From: Hysterangium stoloniferum
Taxonomy: Eukaryota; Basidiomycota; Agaricomycetes; Hysterangiales; Hysterangiaceae
Reading direction: 5' to 3'
NCBI GenBank assembly: GCA_015178975.1
Contig: WHVD01000029.1
Location: 496,001 to 560,000, forward strand
Length of the DNA: 64,000 nt
Part shown: piece by piece, positions 34,206 to 46,947 of the stretch
Layout of the letters: every line of letters begins with the position of its first letter
How positions within the stretch are numbered: position 1 is the first letter of the stretch
Notes under the pieces: generated by a model
What the model saw: only the letters and a program-made list of their open reading frames with translations
Told to the model about the DNA's origin: nothing
The model's database searches: none
Position numbers and translations under genes: made by a program

Positions 34206-37200
34206 TTACTCCTGAACACTCCCATGGCCCTTCGTACACCTTGCCGCAACAGGCGGCGAACCACTTCGGAGATAACAGACCTTAGCTTGCTGGCATTCTG
34301 TCGACGTGCACTAAATTAAAGTAATTGTAAGAAAAGTGTTCGATTATCGGAGGAGACAAGAATTCTAGACCACTTACGTTTTGCGTGAGTGCTGATTGAC
34401 GACCCTGGTTTAGAGTCCACTTATCGACCAACGAGGGTGTCGTAAGGAAACCTTACGCAAAAAGGTGAATGCATGGTGAATAAACAAGATAGAGCGCTGC
34501 ATACTTTCCGAAACATGGTGCCACCAAGTCGCATCTATAAGTCTTATATTGAGTATCCATAACTAGACCGAGTTAAAGGACGTCGCACTACGTACTCAAT
34601 GGCGCGGTCGCTGGCCAATCAAAACCGCCTCCATAGGTGTCACGAGTACTGTACTCGAAGTGGTATCTGGGATTTGAAAGGAGTTTCACATGAAAAAGGG
34701 GATGGAAAGAGACCGTCTTGTGAGGAAACTCACGCAGCCCCGACTTCGGTTTGGGAGTCCAACTGGTGGAAGGAATTGACGTCTGCGAACCACGTATACG
34801 CCTCCATGACGCTACGGAGGCGTTATGACTGTTGCGATCAAGGGGGACGGGGGATAGGTTGGCTTACTCAAATGTCTCCGGATCTACCTCATACATACTG
34901 AATCCTACGAAAAAAGAGTTCCACATGAGAAAACGCTCGAATACATAGCATGTGTGATAATCCCCACCTGAGTTTAAGCCCGCAAGAGGCGTTACTGATC
35001 CACCAACCCAGGTCGTAGTTAAAGCAGTGTCTGCGTTCATCACAGTACCATTGTTTCTACAGACAAGTCGTAGTCAGCTAGGGATGTAGAATGCAGAAAG
35101 GGGGGAGAGGAGTAATCTGGTGCACAACGTACTGATAGTATAAATATCGCACTTCATCGTGAATATGACCCATGAAAACGTTGGCGATGACGTGGGGTGA
35201 GAAACGTTCGATTATTTGATAGAATAGATTTGGGCCGTTGGGGAATGCAGAGGTGCCGTCCCAGCCTACGTCAATGATTCGTTAGTGATCGAATTCGAAG
35301 GTTTCATTTGCAGGATTGGGGTGCGTGATCGTGATGAGAAGACGGCATTACCGACCTGTAAGAACATGTCCTATAATCCAAACACGCTGACCGGCATCTT
35401 CCGCAGCCTGTAACGCGTCCGTAACGAAACGGAGCATACCACTTACGTCTGGGTTGCTCATCTGCATTGGGAGTTTAGATATGAAGCTTACATTTTCCTT
35501 ATATTGGAAAGAGAGTGAGTGGCTTACGTTGATAAAGCTGAAGTTACAGTGATGTTTGAGAAATATACATCACAAGCGGGTGATGAAAGACTCACTTGAA
35601 CCAGCTAATGACATGATAGGTAGTCGAGTGAGATGAGTGATTTCACGTAATCTTTATCGAAAAAAATTCACGCACTTGCCAGTGTACCAAAAATCAGTGT
35701 TTATTCTACATTTTTACAGGATTAAAATGCGAGACCTTGTGATAAAATCAGAACTCACGTTATGATTTTCAGTCCCTGTGGCGTCAGGGTGGAATATGCC
35801 GAGTAACTTTCAGAAACCAAAATATCAGTCGGTATCGTACAAGGTATGCAGAATACTGTATACTCTGTAGGCATACAAACAACTCACGTCGCCTGTGAAA
35901 CTTTCGAAACTTGTTCAGAAATCCAACCCTCAGTTTCCCATAATCTAAACGTGGATGGTCAGAAAGGCAGCCACACGGCGCACGGGAGGCATACTCACTT
36001 TGCCAAATGTCCATAATTCCACTCGAATTGGGCAGAGAGTTGACCTGGCTGGATACTGTGCGGCGCATCAAACGCCTGTGGCCATGTATCGTGATTACCC
36101 TATGTCCTGTGTCAAAGCGAAGTCGAGCCATATTTTTAAATCGTCGCTCACCATCGCCGCGTACACAGGACCAACCAAATGGTCCTTAAATTGGCTGTAT
36201 ACCGCGCTCTCTACGTATTCGACATATGCACGCGAAAGCTGATTATCGTTGTCGTGGGATGTTAAGTCTCCGGTAAAGATTGTGAATGTGTTGGCGGGTG
36301 TGCTACCTGCTCAGGTTGGGGAAGAAGTAAGAAATGATGCAAGGTAGACATTGTTGAATAACATAAAAGACGCGACATACTTTTTGAATTTATTCCAGTC
36401 AATGGACCTATTGCATGCATAATAGTGTTGGAGAGCATCCATGGGGTGTCACACTCGTAGGCGCCAAAACGGGGAGCTGGGAGCGAGAATGAACCAACAG
36501 GGACATCGGGGCTACCGGTGTCAATTATATATCAGAAATCATTTTCGGGTGTCATTTTTGAAGGTTGGACTCTTACTTAGACACGCCAGGACGGCAGCAA
36601 AGGAAATCAGAGCAGTTGGCTTCCGTTCCGATTGCGTATCCTAAAAGATAACTTAGCACATATTTCACACTTTAACAACGAGAACAAGTAGCATACGTGG
36701 ATCGATGTGGCTAGGAGTGCCCAGTGAGTTCGGTAAATAAAGCATTGATGCTGCTGCCAAAAATCAGACTCACAAATCACTCAAATGCACAACCTTCAAG
36801 GGGGCTTTCCCACTCGGTGGAGGTGCCTTCGCGTTGGCAGGCTTCGGTTTTGTAAACCAAGTGGCCAAAACGGCACTGATGTCGCTCGGTGCAGGCTGAG
36901 GGCACGTCTTACGCAAAGGAATCGTGTTTCTCGCGCACATCCACTGTGGAGTGATGTAGAGGATAAGAATGAAGGAAAATATCAATTCGAAAGAAGAAGA
37001 AAACGCGTACCTGACCATCTAGCCCCGACACATCAGCGTTGGCCAACAGTTGTGTGGCAATTTGTCCATCGGAGTTAGCACTGAACTCTTGCTCGCAGCT
37101 TCCGAAAGCTTTACAATGTTAATAGATTCTGGTGGTGGTGCCAAGCATATATGAGACAGCAACGCACCACTAAACTGGACAAGGTTGCATATGTCGATCA

Positions 37201-37858
37201 AAAGGGGCGAAACCTCCCAAGGTGCCGTAAGTGCCAAGTCCTTCGCAATAACGAGGCTGCCAACACATTGGGAGCACGTTGAATTGAACGAACCGAGGGT
37301 GTTGTTCAAAATTTGTGATATTTCAAAGAAAGCAGCTTGACGAAGTGCGATAGATCCCGGGGTGGAAAGGTTCTTATTGGGGGAGACGACTACGGGCGAG
37401 GAAGTGAGAAGCGAAGGGGGAAGAACGACCGGATCCTCTAAGTTTGCGGTGGGAATTGTTTTGGGATTCGTCAAGTCGAGGGGGAAGACGTTTTTTCCCT
37501 GGGGGAAATGTGAGCGGATCTTGTCTCATTTGAAATTATTCAGATCCCTGCTCACTACTGGGTCTGTAATAAGAGGCTGTGGCTCAACGGAGGTCTGAGA
37601 GGGTCCAAATCCTGGGAAAAACGCTTTGAGAAAATCCGTCTGGAAGAATGGCTGTCCTGTGAAATCAGCTGGAACACTCAGGGATGCTGGAGGCGTAGCA
37701 AAAAATGCCGAAGTTGTGGACGCCTGTGTCGGTGTAGCTGCGGATGCTGAAGAGGATGTTGGCTCTTGTGAAGATGTTGGCTTGTGTGAGGACGGTGGCT
37801 TTCCTTGAGCTAAAGCCGCCGAGAGGAGGACGGACGCTAAGAAGCGGCTAGAAAGCAT
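34206..37858 (-). CDS. Secreted acid sphingomyelinase-like phosphodiesterase (saposin B + metallophosphatase)
   Basis: Predicted secreted or vacuolar sphingomyelin phosphodiesterase (sphingomyelin to ceramide and phosphocholine, known for the family). I read 23 minus-strand exons from 37858-37556 to 34310-34206, all GT-AG and phase-consistent, giving 746 residues. Signal peptide: residues 1-20 (FLASVLLSAALAQ). A serine/threonine linker precedes a saposin-B domain (CSQCVGSLVIAKDL to SGLDGQWMC). The calcineurin-like phosphoesterase motifs are complete: HLSDFHIDPRYA, FTGDLTSHD, GNHDTWPQA, NTDFWY, IGHVLTGWDG and GHIHDE. A cysteine-rich end (CTSTECQQAKVCY) closes the protein. Residues after GHIHDE continue with NNGT and TWVGGSVTP, as in the family. 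Two exons are only 9 and 10 nt. No lesion was found, so it is probably functional. Confidence 0.9.
35528..35604 (-). other. Two consecutive microexons (9 nt and 10 nt) in the sphingomyelinase gene
   Basis: 35604-35596 (ctggttcaa) and 35537-35528 (ctttatcaac) are each bounded by AG and GT. With them the protein reads TDFWYTGNWFNFIN then MSNPDVSGML without a gap, which matches the family spacing. Skipping the 9-nt exon would delete three residues in frame; skipping the 10-nt exon would shift the frame. Confidence 0.75.
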
Positions 37859-38759
37859 GTTAGCGGTTAAGGCTCTGAGAGTAACACCAACGATACTATT
37901 ATAAAGCTCTGGGAAGCACGTTCGACAAGATCTGATGTTATCTTGGAACACAGGACATCGCGTCGTCTCAGTTTCGCGACGCGTTTTTTTTGTCGATCCC
38001 CTGGCTATTAATATCACATCATTGAGCGTGGGTCAAAGAGTGTTTCGATGATATTTGTTCGTCCCCGATAATATTCAGAGCCATTTAATTCAAAAAGGGA
38101 TAAAACTGGTTGGGGTGTGACCAATTATGATAGTACTTACCCTTGTCAGATCGTTAAAAAGTGCGAAAATCAGCGTAACGAAAGACCGGGATGGATGCCG
38201 ATTTGGGAGTCGCGGGTTTATTAAATGATGTCAGCATGAGAAGAATCGAGTATTTCACACACTCATACGCTTTTTTTGTTGCCCCTTACGCAATGCGCCT
38301 TTAGCGACATGTGCGTACAAAGTGTGAACGTTTGACGATGGACAGCAACCTTTGAAGGCTTGTACATCTGAATCTTGAACTTTGAAAGCGGGCCCTGGTC
38401 CGCGCTGAACAACTGGGAGTCGGGACCACCGGAGTTCAATTGATCCTGAGCGTTTATGTGGGGTGTGGGGTGAAATTCAATGCTCGCTACTCCAGATCAG
38501 CTGCAGGGAAATCGAAGGGCCGAGACAGACTTCCTATTTGACCACCGAAGTAAGAACAGGTCCTTCGATGGATTCTACTCAGAGTTATATTATTGTTATT
38601 CCTATATTTAATGTGGGAATTCAAGCACATGCTCCTGTCTGGGAGCATCGATGGGCAGGTACGCGAATATGTTAGCTTCACTAAGTAAGAGTTTATGCGC
38701 TCGATCGTATTACTATATGGGGTCGCACACGCGACTATGAACTATACTAAACCAACCAT
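37859..38759. other. Upstream region of the sphingomyelinase gene; no gene seen
   Basis: The sequence just upstream of the ATG contains gataatattcagagcc-type AT-rich promoter sequence. Only short ORFs were found. Confidence 0.4.
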
Positions 38760-39250
38760 ACATTGTCAACACGCTCCCCCCAAGCGGCACGGAATCCGAT
38801 TCTATCTGAGAATGCTTCCATTTTCGGACGGGCGAGTGCCTTTGTGAAGAGGTCGACCGGGTTATCGTTCGTAGGCAGGATGAGCCGTTTAATAGCCACG
38901 TCTCGAATAAAATGGCACCGTATATCTATGTTTTTCGTGCGCGTGTCAAACTCTTCATTCCAATTGCGGATTGCTTGTCACAGTACAATATGATAAGGCG
39001 AGCGAGCAGTGGTCAGGCGATTTCGGCAATGAATGCGCGTATCCACAACGCTATGAGTCGCAGCGATATATTCAGCCTCGGTGGTGGAGAACGCAACAAT
39101 CGGATGCTTTTTGAGCTCCAGGAAACGGTGCCTCCATCGATCGTGAATGGTACCCGAAATTGAGTTTCGGTGCTCCTGTGAGCCCCAATCTGCGTCCTGT
39201 GAATCCATTCGCGATGCATCTCGTTTGTCTCCGAGCACAAGCCACAAGTC
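38760..39250 (-). pseudogene. Ty1/Copia RNase H fragment
   Basis: On the minus strand, DADWGSQEHRNSISG, then SWSSKKHPIVAFSTTEAEYI and further on HFIRDVAIKRLILPTND and DLFTKALARPK can be read in two or three alternating frames. These are the RNase H and C-terminal signatures of Copia polyproteins (SDADWAG..., STAEAEY, and D..TK.L). Frame changes and loss of everything upstream show a dead 3' fragment. It lies about 340 bp upstream of the DUF2415 gene. Confidence 0.8.
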
Positions 39251-39590
39251 TTTAACCGAAATACTAGCCTCTTAATGCGGTCGCCCTAACTTGCAATAAC
39301 AATGAAGCTGCAAAAATGATGTCGGACCAATTTACTTAGGCTAATAATAATAATATATCTCAATATGAAAAATCGGTCCTGGCGATAAGCCATCGGCCGC
39401 CAACTTTTAGATTAGAGACCAGCGTGAACCACAAGATTAGGTAAGTCCAATTAGGTAACCGCCCATTGTTTTTATTTTGGTTGTTCCGTGCCCCATATCC
39501 GAGTCCGATCATTGCTTGAATTTTGTTCTTAAGGTCAAGGTTTCACTGTTCGGACGAAGATCCAATTCAGGGACATATCAATGATTGAAG

Positions 39591-42144
39591 CTGGCTTACC
39601 CGTTCTTAAAAGAGAGGATAAAGGACAGGAGCATACCTTACTTCTCCCCAACCATACTGCTGCTGTTGTGGCGAACCCGACTATAGGTCATCGGTAGGTG
39701 ATCTTTTCTTTGCAAAGCATTAAACATTAGATACTGATTAAGACGTGATTTTGAGTCAATTACGCCAGGTGTTGGCATGTCCAGTACGTCGTGGAACGGT
39801 GTACTATACTGAGCAATGCATGATCATGGAGCATAATTTACTCCGACCAGAAGTGGTGTGTGGATAAAATACGTGGTGCCTGTGTTACTTTCATACTGAC
39901 CATAGTCCGAATACAGCGATCACGGTGCATGCTATCTCTTGGATATGAGCCCTGCGCCTTTGCGGTGACCACCGTCCCCTCCATCCCAAATACCATTTTA
40001 ATCGCCGTCGGCGGTCCTTCAACCCCTCTGACGTTATCTCTTCACCCCCTCTCTGATACAACCCCCTCCGACACCTCAAGGCCTATTTGGAAATACGACA
40101 GCAAACAACGACACGATGCTAACTCGTTGGCGTTTATCCCTACGCATCTTACGGATGATTCATGGCACCATACAGCGGAGTTTAGACTCGTCCTGTGCTC
40201 CAATGAGCATCGAGTCGAGTTTTTTGATTTGCATTTGAGAGGGAATGGGCAGAATGAGGAGAGGATGACGCCATGTGGAGGGTTTACAGCAGAGACGTGT
40301 GTTAATCACAGTACGTCTTCATCCAACCTTGACCCATATAAAAAAAGCATCAGCAGTCACTCATTGTTTAATGTTTATGATTATAGTGTCTATTTCCCCC
40401 AACGGCCACACTATCCTTTGCGCCGGCGACACGCCCAAAGCCTACCTGATCCATATCTCCCGCGGCCACCTTCTCACATTTTTTCCGTTGGCTACATATG
40501 CCCTTCCCGCACCCCCACCATCATATTTTACCTTTGAGGTATCCCCGGCATTTCGCTCACTGTCGTGTTTCGCCACGTCATGGTCTTCGGACGGGTCAAA
40601 GTTCGCTATTGCATCGCAGGAAGGGCAGTTGTGTGTTTGGGATATTCGTAGTTCTCATCCTATATTCACATACTGGATCCCTTTGCGTTGGTACAAGAAC
40701 AAGAGCAACCCGTATGATTCGTTATTTGAAGATGGGGACTGGTGGCGACACGGTGAAAGATATTCGCTGGGGAGTGGCATTCGGGCCATTACATTCAGTG
40801 CGGGTCAGAATGGAAGAGAGTTATTACTTTGGACTGAAGTCAGTTTTTTTTTCTTTCGAAATAAGTGTATTGGCTTATTTTATTTTATTTTAGCACACAA
40901 AAAACCTCCACGTCATTGATGCCCGCACTTTTGACCTAAAATCGCACTGCATAATACCCTTTCCAGATCTCACATATGCATATCCAATTCCCGCTTCGCC
41001 CGTTTCCATGTACAACTTACTTCCGTCATCCACCCAAGTGCCTTTCCCGCGTATGCATCCGAATCGTGATCAACAGTCACCCGAGTCTCATCAAGGTCCG
41101 TCTGAATGTACGTCACGTCCTATACATATACAGATTCTGAGTAATATCAAATACCCATGTAGCTGCTATTTCATTTACTGAATTACCGTCGCCTCCTGCA
41201 TCGCCTTCGCATGTCCCGCAAAGAAGACGAAGACGAGTTATTCACTCTATTTTAAGTGTGTCACAGTCTCTTTTAGTTTTTTGTATTTTTTGGTTGTAAC
41301 TGTTATCATGTTTTGCGCTGTTTCAAGATTCGTGGTCACGCAGGTCTTTGGAAGAGCCAGCTTACCTCGCGGCTGAGGAGCGGGATTTACAAAACAGTTC
41401 TGTAGTGGCACGAACAGGGGTATCCTCTTCTGTAGATGATTCAGGTATATATTCATTCTATTCATTTTATTTAAAAAAACAACCAACAATACCTAAATAC
41501 TTCTAGCATCCCGCCCTCCCGCCTCGAGTGCTATACATACCTTTCCACCGTCAAGTTTACGGAACGACGCTGAAGATACCGCCACCAACCAACTCCGTCA
41601 GCGACCCCCTCGATCGCCTTATCTGCACCCACCGCCGCCCATAATGCTCCCACGTCAATTCTCCCCACCGCCTCATCGCTCACCCTCACCTTCTCGAAGC
41701 AGTAGCGGCAGTGTCAGAAGTCCCATCCACGCCAGTCCACGTTTAAGCTCAGTCTCACCGTCACCCCCATCCGAGAATCAGACCGAGGACACAGTCGTCA
41801 TGATGCCCCAAACCGTTGTCGTGCCCGGCCCCCATTCGCGCACGGTCTCACGATCGCCGACACCGGCACCCGAGAATCAGCCCGAGGACACGGTCGTCGT
41901 GCCCCGGCCCCGTTCACGTGCAGGTTCCCACTCAAGCTGGCTGGACCAATCATCGTCGGAAGACGAGCCTCACCATGGGCAGCAGTCCGAGATGCGTTCT
42001 GTAGAAGTGGATATGGATATATATGGGCTGTGTTTGGACCCCACGGGGGGTTGGGTGTATGTTGCGGGACGAGAGGGCATAGTCGAATGGCGGGTGAGGG
42101 AGCGTGAGGAGGGGAAAGGGGGAGGGGAGGGCGGATGGCGGTAG
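39591..42144 (+). CDS. DUF2415 (WD40-like) protein
   Basis: Member of an uncharacterised fungal WD-repeat-like family with DUF2415; role unknown. Well-supported exons: about 39920-40310, 40387-40838, 40894-41107, 41163-41255, 41328-41444 and 41507-42144 (phases agree). Family marks: SISPNGHTILCAGD, FATSWSSDGSKFAIASQEGQ with LCVWDIR after it (the DUF2415 core), HTKNLHVIDARTFD, a long Ser/Pro-rich linker, and a closing IYGLCLDPTGGWVYVAGREG with IVEWRV. The N-terminal part is uncertain: an exon 39591-39693 (LLLPNHTAAVVAN) and 39769-39796 (CWHVQYVVE) look right, but the continuation (YYTEQCMIMEHNLL, then YLLDMSPAPL) lies in other frames, so one or two indels or unseen introns are required. It may be a gene with recent frameshifts or with wrong exon guesses on my part. 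Confidence 0.7.
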
Positions 42145-43070
42145 GTAGTGATGGGTGTCTTTGGGGTTATGTATACTCTGTTAAGCGTCTTCGTTTGCTT
42201 TGTTGGACATTGTAGCCGTGTGTGTATCGATACGATGTCATATCTTTTTCTTTTTCGCTTGCTATTTGCTTGATGGTGTGAATATGTCAGGATCGTGGCA
42301 CCGAGTGGCAACATCCGTGGGCTAGGCATTTGCCTTGGGGGCGGAATACGAACATTGGCACTGAGCACTGAGAGCGTAGTGGATCGGTTAGGTTGCTCTC
42401 TCTTCGTGGCAATAACGAATGTCACATAACTGCCATATTGTCAAACGTCGGCACGGCTTCCAGTGTGAACCGCGTGTACCGCCACTTTGTGGGGCCACCA
42501 AGCGGCATGGCCGACACGGCACGGTCTATCAACCTCAAATCATTCCATGTGCCGTCGGGTTATAATGAAGTTGGGATGCTCGTCAATTTGTAATGCCGAT
42601 GTTGGCATCATTCTCATCACACGATTTATCCGACAGCGGGTGACGGCTCCCTTGCGCCTCTCAGGCCCGTTCAACCGGTCCTCATAGCTCATGGTGACAC
42701 TCCAAGCTTCGATCTTCATTAAGTGCTTCCAACAGTCAAATGCACAGCACCCGACGCGCTAATTAAGCCAGATGTGGTACATGTATTAGATAATATCTCA
42801 TGGATCAGCTCTTTTAGCGCTGGATCCGCCGCTGAACCCATCAGAGAATGATAACTATTTGATTAATATTTGATCCCAATATTTCAAGCCACACGAGCCT
42901 CGTAGGCTTTCCGAGTCTCTCCCCGCTCTCACTCATAGCGTTCGTAGACCGGTCATCTGCCCGCTAGTCTCTTTCTTTCTTCTTCATCTTCCTTTCTTTA
43001 TTTCTTATACACCCTTTTAATTCCTGACTTTATTCTTTTCCGCCTTCATTGACATTCGTCATCGCTGGCG
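42145..43070. other. Intergenic with promoter of the 7TM gene
   Basis: A T/C-rich tract (ctttctttcttcttcatcttcctttcttt, about 42,970-43,000) precedes the ATG at 43,071, typical of fungal promoters. No ORF of interest was found. Confidence 0.4.
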
Positions 43071-45138
43071 ATGGTCGCTTTATTATCACTTATGGACCGG
43101 GAGTCCCAAATTCTTTCTTCTTCATCCACAGTGAACAGCACCAGCCCTCCGCAATTCGGGTTATCCGAAAGCGCTTCGGCAGAGAATAGCATGTGGGTTG
43201 CCTGGGTCGTTTTCCAACTAGCAGGCCAAGTCTCCCTACCCATCCTCGTCATCACCCTGTTCTTAAGCAAACGCATTGCTCGACGGAATCCGACGGTAAT
43301 CAATCTTTGCATTGTTTGGGCTCTCGCTACCATTCCCCCGTTGTTGCTGTATGTCGTCTTGCCTCAGTTTATTACTCGTTTGGGTTAACGTGCTTTCATT
43401 CTCAGCTTTTATGCGGGGCAATACCAGGGTCCTCAACCAGACCAAATGCTCTGCATGCTCCAAGCAGCGACATTAAGTGCCGTGGGTCCCATGTATGTTG
43501 CTTGCGCTTGCTTAATCTCCCATTCCCTCGCATCTAAAGATAAATTATTTTGTTTAGGGCTGCGATGGCGTATTTCTCTGTAGTTGTGCATGTAAGTTGA
43601 ATATTTTCTATGTCTTTATTGGACCGTACTCATCACACCACATCCAGGCATCGGCCGTTACCTACGAAATCCTCAGTGACACCAGAGCAAGAGCGTTTAC
43701 TCTAAACCTTCGTTTGGTCTTTGTGAGCATTTGATTTGGCTGCAGACCCATGGGTCAGCTTGTCTGCCCATATTAATCTCCCTGCAGTTCCTAGGCAGTC
43801 CTTACGTTACATTTTTTGCCTTTGCGTTTTGGGTTGCCTATATCGGCTCAAAACATCCTAGTGACGTCGTGAGGTATCAGTTTTACTGTATAGTGGCAAA
43901 TCATCATTTGTACGTCACATTTTCTTTAGTGTCCTAGTCATTTCTCATACCGTGCCTCATTTGCATTTGACCAATGAAGATCTACGCCCGTGTTCACATT
44001 CACGAGCGTAGTTGTTTTCCTGACACTGATTTGTCAACGTGAGGATAAATTCATTTTAGTCCCTACCTTTCCTTTCGTTGCCTGATTTCTTTTCTTTCCT
44101 CAGTATGGATCTGTGTAATATGCTATCGCGATTATTCGAACAAACGCAAACTTGATAGTAGTAGTACTCGGAGTGTAGGGAGTGGATTTCGAAGCGCACT
44201 TACAAGTTTCAATCTCCCCTTTCTAGCGAGAATGATAGCGTTTACCTTATTCGAGATCCTCATCGTCGTGTAAGTGTGCCTCTTCTTTATTTTCATTCTT
44301 TGCAAAATAAGAATTGGCGCTTATTGTATGAACAGAGCATCCGTGGAGACGATCTTCGATCCCCAACAAACGGTGACTGAAGTTCTCCTCGCGACTCGTG
44401 AGTCCTACTAAACAAAAAAGAACAACACCAGCTCGATTAACACTTTTTATTATTTCAAAGCTCCATTTGCCGTATTCCTCACCTTTGCAACCTCACAAGT
44501 AAGTCCCCAGCCAGCCTCACGCCTCATACTCTACATAATCCCTTTCTCCATTTCATCAAACCATTATCTCACACCCACCCTAACCCCAGGACATATTATG
44601 CGTCTGGTTCCCCTGCATTTCACGGAACACAAACACCTCTTTCACCCAAATACGCGAGACCCAAGATTTACTCCGCGACGAACGCTACTCGCACAGATCG
44701 GGCCCAAGTGTCTCGAGGACGGCAACAATATCACAGTACAGTTTCGGTACACTCGAATCCGACGCAAGACCAGTGTCGTCGGTTCGTTACAGTATTGAGA
44801 AGAGTCCTAGTTCGGATATGGGTGTGGAGGACATCGAAAAGGGCATCACGGCGCCTATTCCGGTGTATACCCCTCCTCAGCGGCACTGGCAGAGCGATGA
44901 TCCCAACGCTGCCTTGATCGCACGAGAGTTCGGCGGATCTGGGACAGTTGTGCATTCCACAAATCCACGTACGTAGTAATTTACGAGTAGAATTATTAGT
45001 CGATTAATCAATTCCTCAATTTTGGGCGGTTTGCGAATTCCAGGAGCGGAGGTGTCGCCGCTGGATATTCTTCGCGGGTTAGAGGGTCGCCCACACCTCC
45101 CCGTCATCAAGAAACAAACCAGTCCCAGGAGAGCGTGA
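43071..45138 (+). CDS. Orphan seven-transmembrane (GPCR-like) protein
   Basis: Predicted plasma-membrane protein of a large agaricomycete 7TM family; ligand and coupling unknown. Eleven exons: 43071-43348, 43406-43492, 43558-43591, 43648-43722, 43788-43909, 43980-44038, 44104-44269, 44336-44397, 44461-44498, 44590-44968 and 45044-45138, totalling 464 residues with consistent phases. Seven hydrophobic segments can be placed, for example QVSLPILVITLFL, NLCIVWALATIPP, YFSVVVH, FLGSPYVTFFAFAFW, FTSVVVFLTLIC, MIAFTLFEILIVV and FAVFLTFATSQ. NPTVINLCIVW and GSKHPSD match positions typical of the family (RP..INL, LKNP). The last about 150 residues are a cytoplasmic serine-rich tail with acidic clusters, candidates for phosphorylation. 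No lesion is visible. Confidence 0.85.
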
Positions 45139-46698
45139 ATTCATTTTCGTTTTCCTTTTTTTTTTTTTTGCTTTCGTTCAATGTTGTTGTGTCCGGCATT
45201 CTGTTCGACGTCGGTGCAAATTCGTGCCCGGTGCCTGGTGCCCGTGCCAAGGTCAAAAGGAGAGCTCATAGCTCGAAGTTAAACACCTTATGAGCTCAGA
45301 GAGCTCGTGTGGGTTTACTCGATCTCGAGGTCGAGGATCACGAGGTCTTTCGCGCCTGTGTTCGCGTTGGTTTTCGCTGCATTGATATGGATGTTTTGGA
45401 TGTGTTTCATATTAACGGGCTTTGAATCCCAGCCATTGAACCTGTTTGCGCTCAGTGAAAGAACTGGCGTTTGTTGACGTTGAACGGATACGCCACTTGA
45501 GGAATATCATTTTGCCACCAACCCCTCGAGTTGCGCATGCGCGGTCAACGTTCACAACAAGCTGTTTCCTTTTTCGTCTTGAGTGCGTGCTTCAAATGAG
45601 AGCTAATTCTTTCGACTGTGGAAACGCTTTCGCACACTGGGATTGAAGCCCCCTGTATATTGTACTTGTACTATGTGAGCATATGGCAGCCTGACTTTTG
45701 GGTGGCTAGAGTATTTATGTATGGTAGAGGGACGGGTGGAGGTTTAGACTTTATTTTATTTCTGATTTTTTCAATCATAATGAGCTCGGCGGACCGGGAC
45801 CGGGACAAGACGTATCGTGTTATTTTCATCTCATGCATCACATCACGGTATATCTGATCAGATTGCGATCAGGACTGCCTGCATCAAGATCATTGGGTTT
45901 ACACAGGATGTGCTCCACAGTACTGGTTGTACGAGCTGGTATGGTCAATGATCGCCATGGGGACATTGCGCCAGTTGGAAAGAACATGAATTATGTAGAA
46001 AGGTCATCGTACGAAGCGGAGGGGACATCACGGAAAAGGCATCACGTGGATCAAAATCGGAGTTCAGTACACACTATGTGTAGCAGAACTTGTAGCTTTT
46101 TGGAATTTGACCTTTGAGGTCATACGTCCCAAATCGTTTCTTCCTGGATAGTTTTCATGTTTTTTATTAGATTTTTTGGGTTTGCGAACAATGTAGCATG
46201 TGATTGATGGGTAACCGGGTATAGTATTACCGGTAGTAGGTACTTAAACCAGGTACTTGTACTCTACACTTCATATGTTTACAACGTGTTCTTTGTACCC
46301 AAACCGAGTCAAGCGTATTACGAACCCGCAAATTCTAACATTTTTTCTAATCGGCACAGGCATATCCCAGACGATGGGGCGACCCTACGTTTCATGAGAG
46401 AGAATGAATAAATAAAAAGCTTAGATATAATCTGATATGGATCATCTGTAGAAGCTAATAACTTAGGCAACCTCACTTCGAAAATCCCTTTTGGATGTTT
46501 GTGTGGATAATAGTTAGTTGTACGCCGCGGTAGGAAGCCAGATCCAATCTTTTCTCAAACACTTACGGGGTTTTCGTTTTCAGAAGGCGAGATGAGCCAT
46601 GTCACCGGAGGGTGATCTCCGGCGATAACAGTACGTTGCGTCCTCCAGATCACTAATCATACCAAAACCAAGTTCATTCACAAATAATCAATATGGTA
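45139..46698. other. Intergenic, nothing recognised
   Basis: Contains a T-run at about 45,160-45,170 after the 7TM gene and short ORFs with no domain. Confidence 0.4.
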
Positions 46699-46947
46699 TC
46701 ATAGCTTGAACATTAGAATGATAAACTGGTCTTCCCAGCACATGTACGACCCTGCGTCTCCTTCTGAAAGCGAGCGCGCCGAACGTAGCACGTCGGCCTC
46801 TCGGTTTACAATAAGCTCCAGCATTATCCACACTTGGAGATATATGCCTAAATCATTTAGGGAGTCTTTAAACGCCGACACTTCCGCAATATAACTCTGT
46901 CCAAGGTGATTGGAGACTGAATTAAGGTACGAGAACGGTGAACACAT
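46699..46947 (-). pseudogene. Unknown repeated coding fragment, copy 1
   Basis: An 82-codon minus-strand ORF ends with READVLRSARSLSEGDAGSY, then MCWEDQFIILMF. A matching sequence in inverted orientation lies at 47,710-47,828. The N-terminal part (SVSNHLGQSYIAEVSAFKD) is helical. I do not recognise the family. It may be the 3' exon of a transposase or of a captured host gene. Confidence 0.4.
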
